From: Pedobacter sp. FW305-3-2-15-E-R2A2
Lineage (GTDB): Bacteria; Bacteroidota; Bacteroidia; Sphingobacteriales; Sphingobacteriaceae
Reading direction: 5' to 3'
DNA length: 64,000 bases
Assembly: GCF_038446955.1 (NCBI RefSeq)
Contig: NZ_CP151803.1
Span: 1-64,000 of the forward strand
The first letter of the stretch is position 1. The number at the start of each line of letters is the position of its first letter. The notes beneath the pieces were generated by a model that did not search any database, was not told where the DNA came from, and saw only the letters and a list, made by a program, of their open reading frames with translations. The position numbers and the translations under genes were made by a program. Below, piece after piece: positions 42,590 through 52,311 of the stretch.

Positions 42590-43569
42590 TGGATAAAAAA
42601 CGGGTTTTATTTATTGGGATTGGATTTTACGATTATGAAAAGGCAATAACTGGTCAGTTTAAGCAGCTTGGATATGAAGTTGACTATTTTTCTGAAGTAC
42701 CAGCAAATGGATTAAAGTATCGACTATATTCCCGGTTTAATAACACTGGTGAATTGGAAAAGATAAGGGCTAAGCATAGTATTCAAATAGCAAATAATTG
42801 TTCAACTGATTATGATGTTGTTTTTATAATTAAGTGCGAGTATTTAACGGTTCAAGCACTTGAAATAATTAAACTAAAGAATCCGAAAGCTAATTATGTA
42901 CTGTATTTATGGGATTCCATTACACGGCTGACAAATATTGAAGCAAAATTTCCTTTCTTTAATAAAGTATACTCTTTTGACAGGTTGGATTGTTTATCCA
43001 ATGAGCTGCTTAATTTCAATCCGTTATTTTTTAGGGAAGAATATATAACGGATCAAATTGATATTGAGAGAGAGACTTTTGGGCTTTACCATCTTGGTTG
43101 GTATCATTCTGATCGTTTACATCTAATTGTAAAAATTGCTAGATACCTTGATGAAAATAGCATTAAATATAATCTGGTATTATTTACGGGGTATTTTAGT
43201 TATTTAATGCAAAGACTATTTGGGGGGGAGTTAGGTAAGAATAGGAAATATCTGATTTTTAAGACCCTTTCAGCAGCGTCAAATTTTGCTAATATTCTTA
43301 AATCAAAATCTACATTAGATATAGCGCATCCACTACAAAGTGGATTAACAATGCGAACGATAGAATTACTTGGGGTACAAAGAAAGATAATTACTACAAA
43401 TTCAGACATTGTCAATTATGACTTCTATCATCCAAATAATGTTTTGGTCATTGATCGTGAAAACCCAGTTTTGAATATTGAATTTTTTGATTCGGAGTTT
43501 ATTCCGGTTTCCAATGAAATTGTCTCAAAATATTCAATTCATAATTGGTTAAAAAGAATGCTGAATTAA
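42589..43569 (+). CDS. CgeB/Eps11J-like glycosyltransferase, paralogue 1 (326 aa)
   Basis: A soluble GT-B-like protein of the type often annotated CgeB-like or Eps11J. The start VLFIGIGFYDYEKAI, the middle LYLWDSITRL, and the C-terminal block GLTMRTIELLGVQRKIITTNSDI, then NYDFYHPNNVLVIDR, are shared almost position by position with the protein at 46940-47932. In this fold the C-terminal block binds the nucleotide sugar. It overlaps the upstream epimerase gene by one base and precedes a GT2 gene by one base. Donor and acceptor unknown. Confidence 0.75.
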   Translation: MDKKRVLFIGIGFYDYEKAITGQFKQLGYEVDYFSEVPANGLKYRLYSRFNNTGELEKIRAKHSIQIANNCSTDYDVVFIIKCEYLTVQALEIIKLKNPKANYVLYLWDSITRLTNIEAKFPFFNKVYSFDRLDCLSNELLNFNPLFFREEYITDQIDIERETFGLYHLGWYHSDRLHLIVKIARYLDENSIKYNLVLFTGYFSYLMQRLFGGELGKNRKYLIFKTLSAASNFANILKSKSTLDIAHPLQSGLTMRTIELLGVQRKIITTNSDIVNYDFYHPNNVLVIDRENPVLNIEFFDSEFIPVSNEIVSKYSIHNWLKRMLN

Positions 43570-43570
43570 G

Positions 43571-44419
43571 ATGGATCTTAGAGAACTGTTTATTGTTGTG
43601 GTCTTGTATAAATCTAGGCTTGAAGAATCCAGGGCGATAAAGTCATTAGGAGATTGTATAGATGGAAGTGCAAACTTAATGGTATTTGACAATAGTCCTT
43701 ATAAACAATATGATAACCATAATTTTAAATTGGGTAAATTTAACATTAGCTATTATTCTGACGAAGGAAACCCTGGTTTAAGTCGCGCATATAATCTGGC
43801 ACTTCAATTAGCAGAGGAAGCGAGATTACCTTGGCTTTTGTTACTGGATCAGGATACTGCTTTTACAAATGAATACGTTAGAGAGGTTGAACGTTTATCT
43901 CATAATGAGCTTCCTGGATCAGTTGTGGGAATTATACCGCATGTAATTTCCTTACAGAATCATAAAATAATAGCCCCTACAAAACCTTCTTTGGGGGGGC
44001 TTTCCAATGCTGTTAACTTGCCAGCCGGTATTGTTAATCAGCAAATTACCAGTATAAACTCCGGAACTATATTAAGGGTCTCTTATATGAGCTCCATTAA
44101 TGGATTTTGCCAAAAGTACACCCTGGATATGTTGGATCACTGGTATTTCCGGAAGATATTTCAAGACGAAAAAAGCATTTATATGTTAGGTAGCTCTATT
44201 TATCAGGACCTATCAGTGGTTGGAGACTTTGAAGCCAATGTTTCTCTTCTTCGTTACCAGAAGATGCTAGAGGCAGAACATAATTTCATCCTGGAAGAGG
44301 GGTTCCTTAGCTTGGTTGTTTTTAAAGTGAGGATCTTCCTGAGAGCCCTCAAGCAGCTTAGGTATAAGAATAATCAATATTATAAATCTACTTTCAAACA
44401 ATTCTTTAAATTAGTATAG
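43571..44419 (+). CDS. Family 2 glycosyltransferase, rhamnosyltransferase-like (282 aa)
   Basis: A GT-A-fold transferase. FIVVVLYKSRLEES at the start, DEGNPGLSRAYNLALQLAEE (about 65-85), LLLLDQDTAF with the DQD metal-binding residues (about 97), and INSGTILRVSYMSSINGF. This pattern (NxGxxxAxNxG, LDQD) is common in rhamnosyltransferases of the WbbL/RfbF type, consistent with dTDP-L-rhamnose made by this cluster. The C-terminal 40 residues are basic and amphipathic. The exact linkage cannot be told. Confidence 0.85.
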   Translation: MDLRELFIVVVLYKSRLEESRAIKSLGDCIDGSANLMVFDNSPYKQYDNHNFKLGKFNISYYSDEGNPGLSRAYNLALQLAEEARLPWLLLLDQDTAFTNEYVREVERLSHNELPGSVVGIIPHVISLQNHKIIAPTKPSLGGLSNAVNLPAGIVNQQITSINSGTILRVSYMSSINGFCQKYTLDMLDHWYFRKIFQDEKSIYMLGSSIYQDLSVVGDFEANVSLLRYQKMLEAEHNFILEEGFLSLVVFKVRIFLRALKQLRYKNNQYYKSTFKQFFKLV

Positions 44420-44448
44420 CTAAGATTTAATTAACAAATTGCAAGGGA

Positions 44449-45651
44449 ATGATAAGACGAAGTGATCTCAATCTGCTATTTTTACTTAAGCTACTATTTA
44501 TTCCTATTCTTTATGAATTAGTTATTGGGGGAGGTGGGCGTTATTTGGAGCTTGGTCCCTTGTCTTTTAGAATGCTTTTTTTTGGTCTTTCATTAGCCAT
44601 CTCATTCGTATATTATATGAATAAGGAAAGAATCAGAAAGGATGTTGCTATTATTATCATGTCATTTACTATCGTAACTGGTTTTAGCGCGCTGATAGGG
44701 GTTTTGAATGGCGCTGATAAATCCTTAATTCTTGCTGATCTTAAACCTTTACTGTTTTTTTATATATTGTTGTTTTTTTCTTTGGTAATTAAGGATATTG
44801 ATGATATTAAAAGGACTAGTTTAATTATAAAAAGAGGTTCTGTATTTCTAGCTGGAGTTTATATTTTGGTGATTATATTGTTGTTTCTGGGAAGAATTGA
44901 TTTTAATGCTTTTTATCAGAAACAGAATGAAATAGGAGAAGTGATGTTTAAAAATGACTCTCTTTTTTTTTATAAAGGCTTTCTTTATTTGTGTATTGGA
45001 TTTTTCTTTTTTCTTTTTTCAAAAGAGAAATATAGCAAGCTGGCTTTATTACTTTTATTTGTATCAATCCTGCTTACATTAACCAGAGGATTTATTCTGT
45101 TTACTGCTTTAATTGCTGGGTATTACATATTTTTTATCAATAAAAATAACCTATTAAAGGGAGTAGTTTTTTTAGTAGGACTCGCCTCTGTGATTATAAT
45201 CGCTCCAATATTTTTTAATGCAATAGGAGATAAATCTGATTCTGACAATGTCCGGTATATTCAAATGGCCCAGGTTTTTGCTGATATCAATCCATTGAGT
45301 ATTTTTATTGGGCATGGATTTGGAATCGGTGTGCCAATCAGACCTAAAGGGATGGAGATGTCTTTCCTGGAAATCTTTCATAAACAGGGTTTAGTTGGGC
45401 TCGGTTTTTGGTTTGGAATGTTTTCCTATATCTTTTTGATGTATTTAAATATTAAAAATAAAGAATACAAAGAGCTGGCCCTTCCTTTTTTATTAAGCGT
45501 TGTGTTCGTTATTTTACAGTCTGGAACAAACCCTTATATGAATAATCCGATCGGATTAACAGTGATATTAATTACCATTGTCGTGTTCTCAAAATTATCA
45601 GAATTACAAAAAAAACAAATTAATGATTTCAGTCTGCATAGCCAGTTATAA
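44449..45651 (+). CDS. Wzy-type O-antigen/capsule polymerase (400 aa)
   Basis: A very hydrophobic protein with about 10-12 membrane helices. One large periplasmic loop lies near residues 265-310 (GDKSDSDNVRYIQM to GHGFGIGVPIRP), followed by SFLEIFHKQGLVGLGFWFGMF, the HxxGxxG region typical of O-antigen polymerases and ligases. Wzy proteins are poorly conserved, so the assignment rests on topology and on position between glycosyltransferases in a cluster with Wzx and Wzz. The next gene overlaps its end by 29 bp. Confidence 0.85.
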   Translation: MIRRSDLNLLFLLKLLFIPILYELVIGGGGRYLELGPLSFRMLFFGLSLAISFVYYMNKERIRKDVAIIIMSFTIVTGFSALIGVLNGADKSLILADLKPLLFFYILLFFSLVIKDIDDIKRTSLIIKRGSVFLAGVYILVIILLFLGRIDFNAFYQKQNEIGEVMFKNDSLFFYKGFLYLCIGFFFFLFSKEKYSKLALLLLFVSILLTLTRGFILFTALIAGYYIFFINKNNLLKGVVFLVGLASVIIIAPIFFNAIGDKSDSDNVRYIQMAQVFADINPLSIFIGHGFGIGVPIRPKGMEMSFLEIFHKQGLVGLGFWFGMFSYIFLMYLNIKNKEYKELALPFLLSVVFVILQSGTNPYMNNPIGLTVILITIVVFSKLSELQKKQINDFSLHSQL

Positions 45652-46339
45652 TGGCGAAAAATATATTAAAGAGCAATTATCTTCTATTTTGGTTCAATTA
45701 GGAAGTCATGATGAGATCATTGTTTCTGATGATGGATCTTCAGATCATACATTAAAGATTATAGAAGAATTTGATGACCAACGTATAAAAGTTGTTCTGA
45801 ACAAACTGAAAAAAGGAGTAACTCATAATTTTGAAAATGCCTTAAATCATGCAAAAGGTGACATCTTATTCTTATCTGATCAGGATGATGTATGGTTGCC
45901 GGGAAAGGTTGAACTTTCTGTTAATGAATTGAAAGTCTATGATCTTGTGGTCTCTAACTGCATGGTAATCAATGAAAATAAAGAAGTGATTTTTGATTCT
46001 TACTTTAAATTGGCGAAATCTGGTAAAGGGTTTTTGAAAAATTTCTATAGAAGTTCCTATCTGGGATGTTGTTTGGCCTTTAAAAGAGATGTTTTAAATA
46101 AGGTTCTGCCTATTCCTAAATCTCTTTTGCTTTTCCATGATTGGTGGTTTGGCTTTATAGCTGAAGTTTGTCTTAATGTAAAGTTTATTGAGACTCCGTG
46201 CATGTATTATAGAAGGCATAGTGAAACTACCTCCAATACTTTATCCAAATCGGACCTCTCCTTTTACGATAAAATAAGGTATCGGTTTCAATTGTTATAT
46301 CTGGGGTTTATTAGGATTATAGAAATTAAAACAAGATAA
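45623..46339 (+). CDS. Family 2 glycosyltransferase (238 aa)
   Basis: The start is placed at 45623, where MISVCIASYNGEKYIKEQLSSIL, the canonical GT2 beginning, opens; an upstream in-frame ATG at 45578 lies further inside wzy. EIIVSDDGSSDHT (about 33-45) and the metal site FLSDQDDVWLPGK (about 85-95) are conserved, with a late aromatic and basic segment (FHDWWFGFIAE). This is a soluble GT-A transferase adding one sugar of the repeat. It overlaps Wzy by 29 bp and the next acetyltransferase by 1 bp. Confidence 0.9.
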   Translation: MISVCIASYNGEKYIKEQLSSILVQLGSHDEIIVSDDGSSDHTLKIIEEFDDQRIKVVLNKLKKGVTHNFENALNHAKGDILFLSDQDDVWLPGKVELSVNELKVYDLVVSNCMVINENKEVIFDSYFKLAKSGKGFLKNFYRSSYLGCCLAFKRDVLNKVLPIPKSLLLFHDWWFGFIAEVCLNVKFIETPCMYYRRHSETTSNTLSKSDLSFYDKIRYRFQLLYLGFIRIIEIKTR

Positions 46340-46917
46340 TGATAGCGAAATTAATTTGGGCAATAAGAGCAGTTCTGTATAAACCTTTTTTTGGTAAAAT
46401 TGGATTTCCTGGTTATATCGGCTCTCCTACCTTCTTAAAAGGAACAAGAAATATTTTTATTGGGCAGCGGGTCAGGATCTTTCCTAATATTAGGTTGGAA
46501 ACGCATGGTGCCAATGGGAAAATTCATATAGAAGATAATGTTGCTATCGCTCAGAATGTTCATATTACTTCCGCTTCTCATTTGCTGATTAGTGCTTCAA
46601 CGACTATTTTGGCAAATGTGTTCATTACAAATATAGACCATGATTATCAGGAAATAGGGATCCATATTATGGAGCAGGAGTATTTGATTAAGGAGACATC
46701 AATTGGTGAAAATTGTTACATAGGAATGGGGTCCTGTATCCAGGCGGGTACAGTTTTAGGTAAACAATGTGTAGTTGGAGCGAATTCAGTAGTAAGGGGA
46801 GTATTTCCTGATTACTGCGTTATTGTGGGGGCACCAGCGAAGATTGTTAAGCGATTCAACGCAGAAAGTAGGGTTTGGGAGAAAACAAAACCGGATGGAA
46901 CATTCCTCCAACAGTAA
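46339..46917 (+). CDS. Hexapeptide-repeat O-acetyltransferase, paralogue 2 (192 aa)
   Basis: Left-handed beta-helix acyltransferase with repeats GKIHIEDNVAIAQNVHITSAS and IGENCYIGMGSCIQAGTVLG, the catalytic-type His in ITNIDHDYQEIG (about 95), and the shared end GANSVVRGVFPDYCVIVG, then APAKIVKRF and WEKTKPDGTF. It is closer to paralogue 3 (57114-57758) than to paralogue 1 in the middle part. It should modify a sugar of the polymer with an acetyl group. Confidence 0.88.
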   Translation: MIAKLIWAIRAVLYKPFFGKIGFPGYIGSPTFLKGTRNIFIGQRVRIFPNIRLETHGANGKIHIEDNVAIAQNVHITSASHLLISASTTILANVFITNIDHDYQEIGIHIMEQEYLIKETSIGENCYIGMGSCIQAGTVLGKQCVVGANSVVRGVFPDYCVIVGAPAKIVKRFNAESRVWEKTKPDGTFLQQ

Positions 46918-46939
46918 TGTAATCTAAAATAAGACGTTT

Positions 46940-47932
46940 ATGAATGATTTATCAGGTAAAAATATAATACTCTTTTGTCCGAGATTTTTCGATTATGAAA
47001 AGGAAATTAAATCTGTTCTGGAAAATTTAGGAGCGAATGTAATTTGGTTTGATGATCGTCCATCTAATGATTTTTTCTCCAAAGCAATTATTCGGGTAAA
47101 TAAAAACTTTCTTTCCAGGAAGATTGATGCCTATTATGAAGGCATAATTGATGAAATATCAAGGACAAAACTTCAAATAGACTATATCCTGTTCGTCAAT
47201 CCTGAGTCGATAAACGTCAAAAGTATTGATTTAATAAAAAAAACATTTTCTAAGGCGCGGTTGATTTTGTATATGTGGGATTCGTTCAGGAATAGGAAGA
47301 AGAATATTGAATTACTCCCCTTCTTTGATTCAAAGTTTACTTTTGATCCTAAAGATGTCAAAGATTATGGTTTGGAATTCAGACCCCTTTTTTTTATAGA
47401 TAAATATAGGGCCGTAGAAAAAAAGGCAAAGTATGATTTACTTTTTATTGGTACGGCACACAGTGACCGATATGAGTTTGTTAAAAGGATTCTATCGGAC
47501 CTAAATTATAAACTGATTGCGAAAACATATTTTTTTCTTAGCAGTAAGTTACTTTTTTTTGTGAAAAAGTTGACAGACAAGGACTTTAGTAGGGTAAAGT
47601 ATAAAGATGTATCCTTTAAATCTTTAACTCATTTGGATAATGCAGATTTAATGTCGCAGTCAATGTCTATACTGGATATTAATCATCCTCAGCAAATTGG
47701 ATTGACAATGCGTACTTTTGAAACACTGGGAGCTCAACGTAAACTCATTACCACGAATCAAGACATTAAGAATTATGATTTTTATAACGAGACTAATATT
47801 TTAGTTGTGGATAGAAAAAAACCTGTAATTGGAGAGGATTTCTTTTTGAAGCCATTTGAACCATATTCTTCAGAAATGCTGTTTAAGTATAGTATTCAAG
47901 GATGGATATCCAGCTTATTTAATTTAAAATGA
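46940..47932 (+). CDS. CgeB/Eps11J-like glycosyltransferase, paralogue 2 (330 aa)
   Basis: Paralogue of the protein at 42589-43569, with the same landmarks: FFDYEKEI at the start, LYMWDSFRNR (about 110), GTAHSDRYEFV, and the C-terminal GLTMRTFETLGAQRKLITTN, then NYDFYNETNILVVDRKKP. The two differ strongly in the first 100 residues, where acceptor recognition would lie. It overlaps the next epimerase by 4 bp. Confidence 0.75.
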   Translation: MNDLSGKNIILFCPRFFDYEKEIKSVLENLGANVIWFDDRPSNDFFSKAIIRVNKNFLSRKIDAYYEGIIDEISRTKLQIDYILFVNPESINVKSIDLIKKTFSKARLILYMWDSFRNRKKNIELLPFFDSKFTFDPKDVKDYGLEFRPLFFIDKYRAVEKKAKYDLLFIGTAHSDRYEFVKRILSDLNYKLIAKTYFFLSSKLLFFVKKLTDKDFSRVKYKDVSFKSLTHLDNADLMSQSMSILDINHPQQIGLTMRTFETLGAQRKLITTNQDIKNYDFYNETNILVVDRKKPVIGEDFFLKPFEPYSSEMLFKYSIQGWISSLFNLK

Positions 47933-48819
47933 TATTACTTACAGGAGCAACGGGCTTTTTAGGAAAGACCATTATTAAAGAATTAGGCCCAGCTGTTTCT
48001 GCAAGTGTGGGGCGGTCTGACTCTACTTTTAATGTTGACCTTTCTAGGGATATTGCCAGGATTACTGGTCAATATGAAATTGTAGTTCATGCAGCAGGAA
48101 AAGCACATTCTGTGCCGAAGAATGCTGATGAAAGGCAAATGTTTTTTGATGTGAATGTAACTGGTACAGCTAACCTGTTAAAAGGCCTCGAACAATTAGA
48201 CGTCTTACCTAAGGCTTTTGTCTTTATTAGCTCCGTGGCTGTTTACGGTATGAATACAGGAAATGCCATTGATGAAAACTCTCCATTAAATGCCGTTGAC
48301 GCCTATGGTAAGAGTAAAATTGAAGCAGAGATAATAGTTTCAAACTGGTGTTTAAAACATGGAATCGTCTGTTCTATATTAAGACTTCCATTGTTAGCCG
48401 GGCCTAATCCTCCCGGAAATCTGGCGGCGATGATTAAGGGGCTAGAGAAGAACTATTATTTTAATATTGCCGGTGGAACGGCTAGAAAGAGCATGGTGCT
48501 TGCAAGCGACGTTGCCCTTATCATTCCTGTGGTTGCTAAAATAGGAGGAATTTATAACTTAACGGATGGCTGTCATCCATCTTTTTCCGAACTTTCTATT
48601 AAAATCGCTGAACAGCTTGGAAAGGCTAAACCAATGAATATTCCGTATGGAATTGCTTCGTTAATTGCTAAAATTGGAGATTTGCTTGGTACAAAGGCTC
48701 CTCTAAACTCTAATAAGTTTAAAAAGATTGTTACCGATTTGACTTTTGATGATCGTAAAGCAAGAGAATTATTAAAATGGAGTCCAATGCCAGTGTTAAA
48801 AGAATTTTTAATTGAATAA
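47929..48819 (+). CDS. WbpV/GalE-like NAD-dependent reductase/epimerase (296 aa)
   Basis: A compact extended SDR. MILLTGATGFLGKTII cofactor motif, VVHAAGKAHSV, SSVAVYG (about 108) and YGKSKIEAE (about 135). The short length and the HAAGKAH motif fit the WbpV/WbfI-like group that reduces or epimerises UDP-4-keto-6-deoxy-GlcNAc to UDP-QuiNAc or UDP-FucNAc. These genes usually accompany a WbcO/WbpL priming transferase and a WbpM-type dehydratase; both occur at 52312 and 53442. The likely product is the first sugar loaded on undecaprenyl phosphate (inference). Confidence 0.85.
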   Translation: MILLTGATGFLGKTIIKELGPAVSASVGRSDSTFNVDLSRDIARITGQYEIVVHAAGKAHSVPKNADERQMFFDVNVTGTANLLKGLEQLDVLPKAFVFISSVAVYGMNTGNAIDENSPLNAVDAYGKSKIEAEIIVSNWCLKHGIVCSILRLPLLAGPNPPGNLAAMIKGLEKNYYFNIAGGTARKSMVLASDVALIIPVVAKIGGIYNLTDGCHPSFSELSIKIAEQLGKAKPMNIPYGIASLIAKIGDLLGTKAPLNSNKFKKIVTDLTFDDRKARELLKWSPMPVLKEFLIE

Positions 48820-48845
48820 ATACCTTTATAGCTTTCGAAAAAGAC

Positions 48846-48873
48846 TTGGAACAAAATAATGGTACTGTATTTG
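48846..48873 (+). promoter_or_regulatory. Candidate internal promoter of rfbBCDA
   Basis: TTG (48846-48848), 17 bases, TGTATTTG (48866-48873; one mismatch to TAnnTTTG), about 100 bp before rfbB. The -7 box lies within a small dyad CTGTA-N6-TACAG. This is the largest gap in this half of the cluster (154 bp), so a second promoter is plausible. Confidence 0.35.
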
Positions 48874-48973
48874 TGTACAGGGTAGCAAATTAAGATCCCA
48901 AATAAATTGGTTGAGCATAAGCAGGTTGGTCCTTAACATAGGAGGACTCGTATTTTAAGTAAATTATATAAAA

Positions 48974-50032
48974 ATGATAAATAGTAAAACGATAATTATA
49001 ACCGGTGGTGCCGGCTTTATCGGCTCTCATGTTGTGCGCAGATTTGTAAATAATTATCCTGATTATAAGATAATAAACCTGGATAATTTGACTTATGCAG
49101 GTAACTTGGCAAATTTAACAGACATTCAGGATGCGCCTAATTATTCTTTCCAAAAAGGTGATATTACCGATGCAGTTTTCATTGATGCACTTTTTGAAAA
49201 AGAGAAACCCTATGCTGTAATACATCTGGCAGCAGAGTCTCATGTAGACAGGTCTATTAGTAATCCTATGGAATTTGTAATGACCAATGTTATCGGCACT
49301 GTAAATTTATTGAACGCAGCTCGTAAATCATGGGAGGGAGACTATATTAATCATCGCTTTTATCATGTAAGCACAGATGAGGTCTATGGTGCTTTAGGTG
49401 AAAGTGGTATGTTTACTGAAGAAACGAGCTATGATCCACATAGTCCTTATTCCGCATCTAAAGCAAGCTCTGACCATTTTGTCCGTGCTTATCATGACAC
49501 TTATGGACTGGATGTGGTTATCTCTAACTGTTCTAATAATTATGGATCTCATCATTTTCCTGAAAAATTGATTCCATTAGCAATTAATAATATCAAAAAT
49601 AATAAGCCTGTACCTGTTTATGGCAAAGGGGAAAATGTTCGTGACTGGCTTTGGGTGGAAGATCATGCTCGTGCTATTGATGTGATTTTTCATAAAGCTA
49701 AAGCTGGTGATACCTATAATATCGGTGGACATAATGAATGGAAGAATATCGATTTGATTCGCTTGCTTTGCGAAATCTTGGATCAGAAATTAGGTAGAGA
49801 ATCAGGGGCGTCTGCTAAACTGATCACTTTTGTAACTGATAGGGCCGGACATGACCTTCGTTACGCGATAGACTCTACTAAACTTCAGAATGAATTAGAC
49901 TGGGTTCCTTCGTTACAATTTGAAGAAGGATTAGAGAAAACGGTTGATTGGTATTTGCAGAATGAAGAGTGGTTAGAGAATGTAACTTCCGGCAATTACC
50001 AGGATTATTATAAAAATCAATACAATAGTTAA
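48974..50032 (+). CDS. rfbB: dTDP-glucose 4,6-dehydratase
   Basis: A 352-residue extended SDR, second step of dTDP-L-rhamnose synthesis (dTDP-glucose to dTDP-4-keto-6-deoxy-glucose). TGGAGFIGSHVVRRF cofactor site, HLAAESHVDRSI, catalytic STDEVYGALG (about 134) and YSASKASSDHF (about 160), SNNYGSHHFPEKLIP and GENVRDWLWVEDHARAI are all diagnostic. Usual length. It starts the rfbBCDA block, with 2 bp to rfbC. The keto sugar could also feed the distant aminotransferase at 57844. Confidence 0.98.
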   Translation: MINSKTIIITGGAGFIGSHVVRRFVNNYPDYKIINLDNLTYAGNLANLTDIQDAPNYSFQKGDITDAVFIDALFEKEKPYAVIHLAAESHVDRSISNPMEFVMTNVIGTVNLLNAARKSWEGDYINHRFYHVSTDEVYGALGESGMFTEETSYDPHSPYSASKASSDHFVRAYHDTYGLDVVISNCSNNYGSHHFPEKLIPLAINNIKNNKPVPVYGKGENVRDWLWVEDHARAIDVIFHKAKAGDTYNIGGHNEWKNIDLIRLLCEILDQKLGRESGASAKLITFVTDRAGHDLRYAIDSTKLQNELDWVPSLQFEEGLEKTVDWYLQNEEWLENVTSGNYQDYYKNQYNS

Positions 50033-50034
50033 TA

Positions 50035-50574
50035 ATGGAAATACAAGAAACAGCGTTAAGAGGATGTGTTATCATAAAGCCTAGGGTCTTCGAAGACGAA
50101 CGGGGATATTTTTTTGAAAGCTTCAATACTTCCAGTTTTGAACAAAAAACAGGGATGTCTGGCAGTTTTGTACAGGATAATCAATCTTTTTCTTCTTACG
50201 GCGTAATTAGGGGATTACATGCTCAACAAGGTGAGCATGCCCAAGCTAAATTGGTAAGGGTATTACAAGGTGAGGTTTTAGATGTGGCAGTGGATGCCAG
50301 ACCTGACTCTCCAACCTATGGTCAGCACGTTGCTGTTCGTTTAAGTGCAGCAAATAAATTGCAGTTATATGTTCCGAGGGGATTTTTGCATGGATTTGCA
50401 GTATTGAGTGAAACTGCAGAATTTTTCTATAAATGTGACAATTATTACAATAAAGAATCTGAACGAGGTATACATTTGGCCTCTCCGGAATTAAATATAA
50501 ATTGGTTGATTGAAGAGGATAAGAGAATTATTGCAGATAAAGATCTTTTGTTACCCTACTTTTCGAAAAAATAA
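50035..50574 (+). CDS. rfbC: dTDP-4-dehydrorhamnose 3,5-epimerase
   Basis: A 179-residue cupin epimerase, third step of dTDP-L-rhamnose synthesis. PRVFEDERGYFFESFN, the catalytic His region GVIRGLHAQQ (about 62), KLVRVLQGEVLDVAVDARP, and LYVPRGFLHGFAVLSETAEFFYKC with the catalytic Tyr (about 130) are conserved. Immediately followed by rfbD (2 bp). Confidence 0.97.
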   Translation: MEIQETALRGCVIIKPRVFEDERGYFFESFNTSSFEQKTGMSGSFVQDNQSFSSYGVIRGLHAQQGEHAQAKLVRVLQGEVLDVAVDARPDSPTYGQHVAVRLSAANKLQLYVPRGFLHGFAVLSETAEFFYKCDNYYNKESERGIHLASPELNINWLIEEDKRIIADKDLLLPYFSKK

Positions 50575-50576
50575 AA

Positions 50577-51446
50577 ATGATAAAAGAAAATAAAATCCTC
50601 GTATTTGGAGGAGCCGGACAATTAGGTCAATGTATAGCCAGGGTAAGTCAGGAGCAAAATCTGAAGTCTATATTGTTTTTGGATGAAATAGAAGGGAATA
50701 TTTTAGATTTCGGTTGTCTTCAAAGATTGTTTGATAAAGAGAAACCTGATTTTGTTGTCAACTGTGCGGCTTATACTGCAGTAGATAAAGCTGAGGATGA
50801 GGAGACGTTATGTGAAAAAATCAATAAAGATGGTGCCGCCAATTTAGCCAAATTTTGTGCTGAATTTGGAGCAACACTTATTCATGTTTCTACTGATTTT
50901 GTTTTTGAAGGAAATATTCCAAAAATCTTAAATGAAGAGGACACTACCAATCCAATAAATATCTATGGTAAGACCAAGCTTGAAGGAGAACAGGAAATAT
51001 CAAAGCTATTGGAAGCTCATTATATCCTGCGTACAAGCTGGTTATATTCGGAGTATGCAAATAATTTCGTTAAAACCATGCGCAAGTTAGGTTCGGAACG
51101 TGATGAATTGAGTGTAATTGTAGATCAGGTCGGTACTCCTACTTATGCAATTGATCTTGCTGAGGCTATACTAAGTATTATACACCAGAATAAGGCTCTT
51201 TATGGAACTTATCACTTCAGTAACGAGGGGGTGACGTCATGGTATGACTTTGCTAAGGGAATTTTTGAGATTAGTGGTATAATGATAAAGCTAAATCCAA
51301 TTCCTGGATCTGCTTATCCAACTAAAGCCAGTCGCCCTGCATTCTCCGTTATGGATAAAACAAAAATTAAGAATGCATTCAATCTGTCAATTCCATATTG
51401 GAGAGACAGTTTGGTGAGATGTATTGAAAAACTAAATCAACAATAA
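50577..51446 (+). CDS. rfbD: dTDP-4-dehydrorhamnose reductase
   Basis: A 289-residue SDR, last step to dTDP-L-rhamnose. VFGGAGQLGQCI cofactor motif, NCAAYTAVDKAEDE, HVSTDFVFEG, YGKTKLEGE (YxxxK, about 129), RTSWLYSEYANNFVKTM, QVGTPTYAIDLA and SRPAFSVMDKTK are the RmlD signatures. It abuts rfbA directly. Confidence 0.97.
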   Translation: MIKENKILVFGGAGQLGQCIARVSQEQNLKSILFLDEIEGNILDFGCLQRLFDKEKPDFVVNCAAYTAVDKAEDEETLCEKINKDGAANLAKFCAEFGATLIHVSTDFVFEGNIPKILNEEDTTNPINIYGKTKLEGEQEISKLLEAHYILRTSWLYSEYANNFVKTMRKLGSERDELSVIVDQVGTPTYAIDLAEAILSIIHQNKALYGTYHFSNEGVTSWYDFAKGIFEISGIMIKLNPIPGSAYPTKASRPAFSVMDKTKIKNAFNLSIPYWRDSLVRCIEKLNQQ

Positions 51447-52307
51447 ATGAAAGGAATAATTTTAGCAGGTGGAAGTGGTACTAGGCTGCATCCATTAACT
51501 TTAGTAATGAGTAAACAGATGATGCCGGTTTATGATAAGCCAATGATTTATTATCCATTATCTACACTGATGCTTGCAGGAATAAATGAAATTCTAATTA
51601 TTTCGACACCCCACGATTTACCAAATTTCGAAAAATTGCTTGGGGATGGCAGTACATTAGGCTGTAAGTTTACGTATGCTGTTCAACATGAACCTAACGG
51701 TCTGGCTCAGGCTTTTGTAATTGGAGAAGAGTTTATTGGTGGTGATAAGGTCGCGTTAGTACTTGGCGATAACATCTTCTATGGTGATGGAATGGCTAAA
51801 TTATTACAATCCAGTTCTAATCCGGATGGAGGCGTTGTATTTGCTTATCAGGTTTCTGATCCTGAACGTTATGGTGTTGTTGAATTTGATAAAGACAATA
51901 GCGTAATTTCAATAGAGGAAAAACCGGAAAATCCTAAATCCTCTTTCGCTGTTCCCGGGTTATATTTTTATGACAATGATGTTGTAGAAATAGCCAAAAA
52001 TATTAAGCCTTCACCTCGCGGTGAGTATGAAATTACTGATGTAAATAAGGAATATTTAGAAAGAGGCAAATTGAAAGTCGGAGTTTTAAGCCGGGGTACG
52101 GCGTGGTTGGATACAGGAACTTTTGCTTCATTGATGCAAGCTGGTCAATTTGTTCAGGTGATTGAAGAACGTCAGGGACTAAAAATCGGATGTATTGAGG
52201 AAATTGCTTATAGAATGGGATTCATATCTGCTGAGAAACTTAAAGAGATCGCTTTGCCATTAGTTAAAAGTGGTTATGGAAGCTATTTATTAAAACAGAT
52301 TAAATAG
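51447..52307 (+). CDS. rfbA: Glucose-1-phosphate thymidylyltransferase
   Basis: A 286-residue nucleotidyltransferase, first step of dTDP-L-rhamnose synthesis. [50 protein letters not shown] (metal Asp), [36 protein letters not shown] and [16 protein letters not shown] are the RmlA long-form motifs. The order rfbB-C-D-A places the first enzyme last. 4 bp before the priming transferase gene. Confidence 0.98.
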   Translation: MKGIILAGGSGTRLHPLTLVMSKQMMPVYDKPMIYYPLSTLMLAGINEILIISTPHDLPNFEKLLGDGSTLGCKFTYAVQHEPNGLAQAFVIGEEFIGGDKVALVLGDNIFYGDGMAKLLQSSSNPDGGVVFAYQVSDPERYGVVEFDKDNSVISIEEKPENPKSSFAVPGLYFYDNDVVEIAKNIKPSPRGEYEITDVNKEYLERGKLKVGVLSRGTAWLDTGTFASLMQAGQFVQVIEERQGLKIGCIEEIAYRMGFISAEKLKEIALPLVKSGYGSYLLKQIK

Positions 52308-52311
52308 GGGA

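Noticed and set aside
48880..48900. GGTAGC-N-ATTAAG resemblance to a JUMPstart/ops element before rfbB
   Set aside because: The match is short, the rest of the element is missing, and no RfaH/UpxY-like gene is seen in the window.
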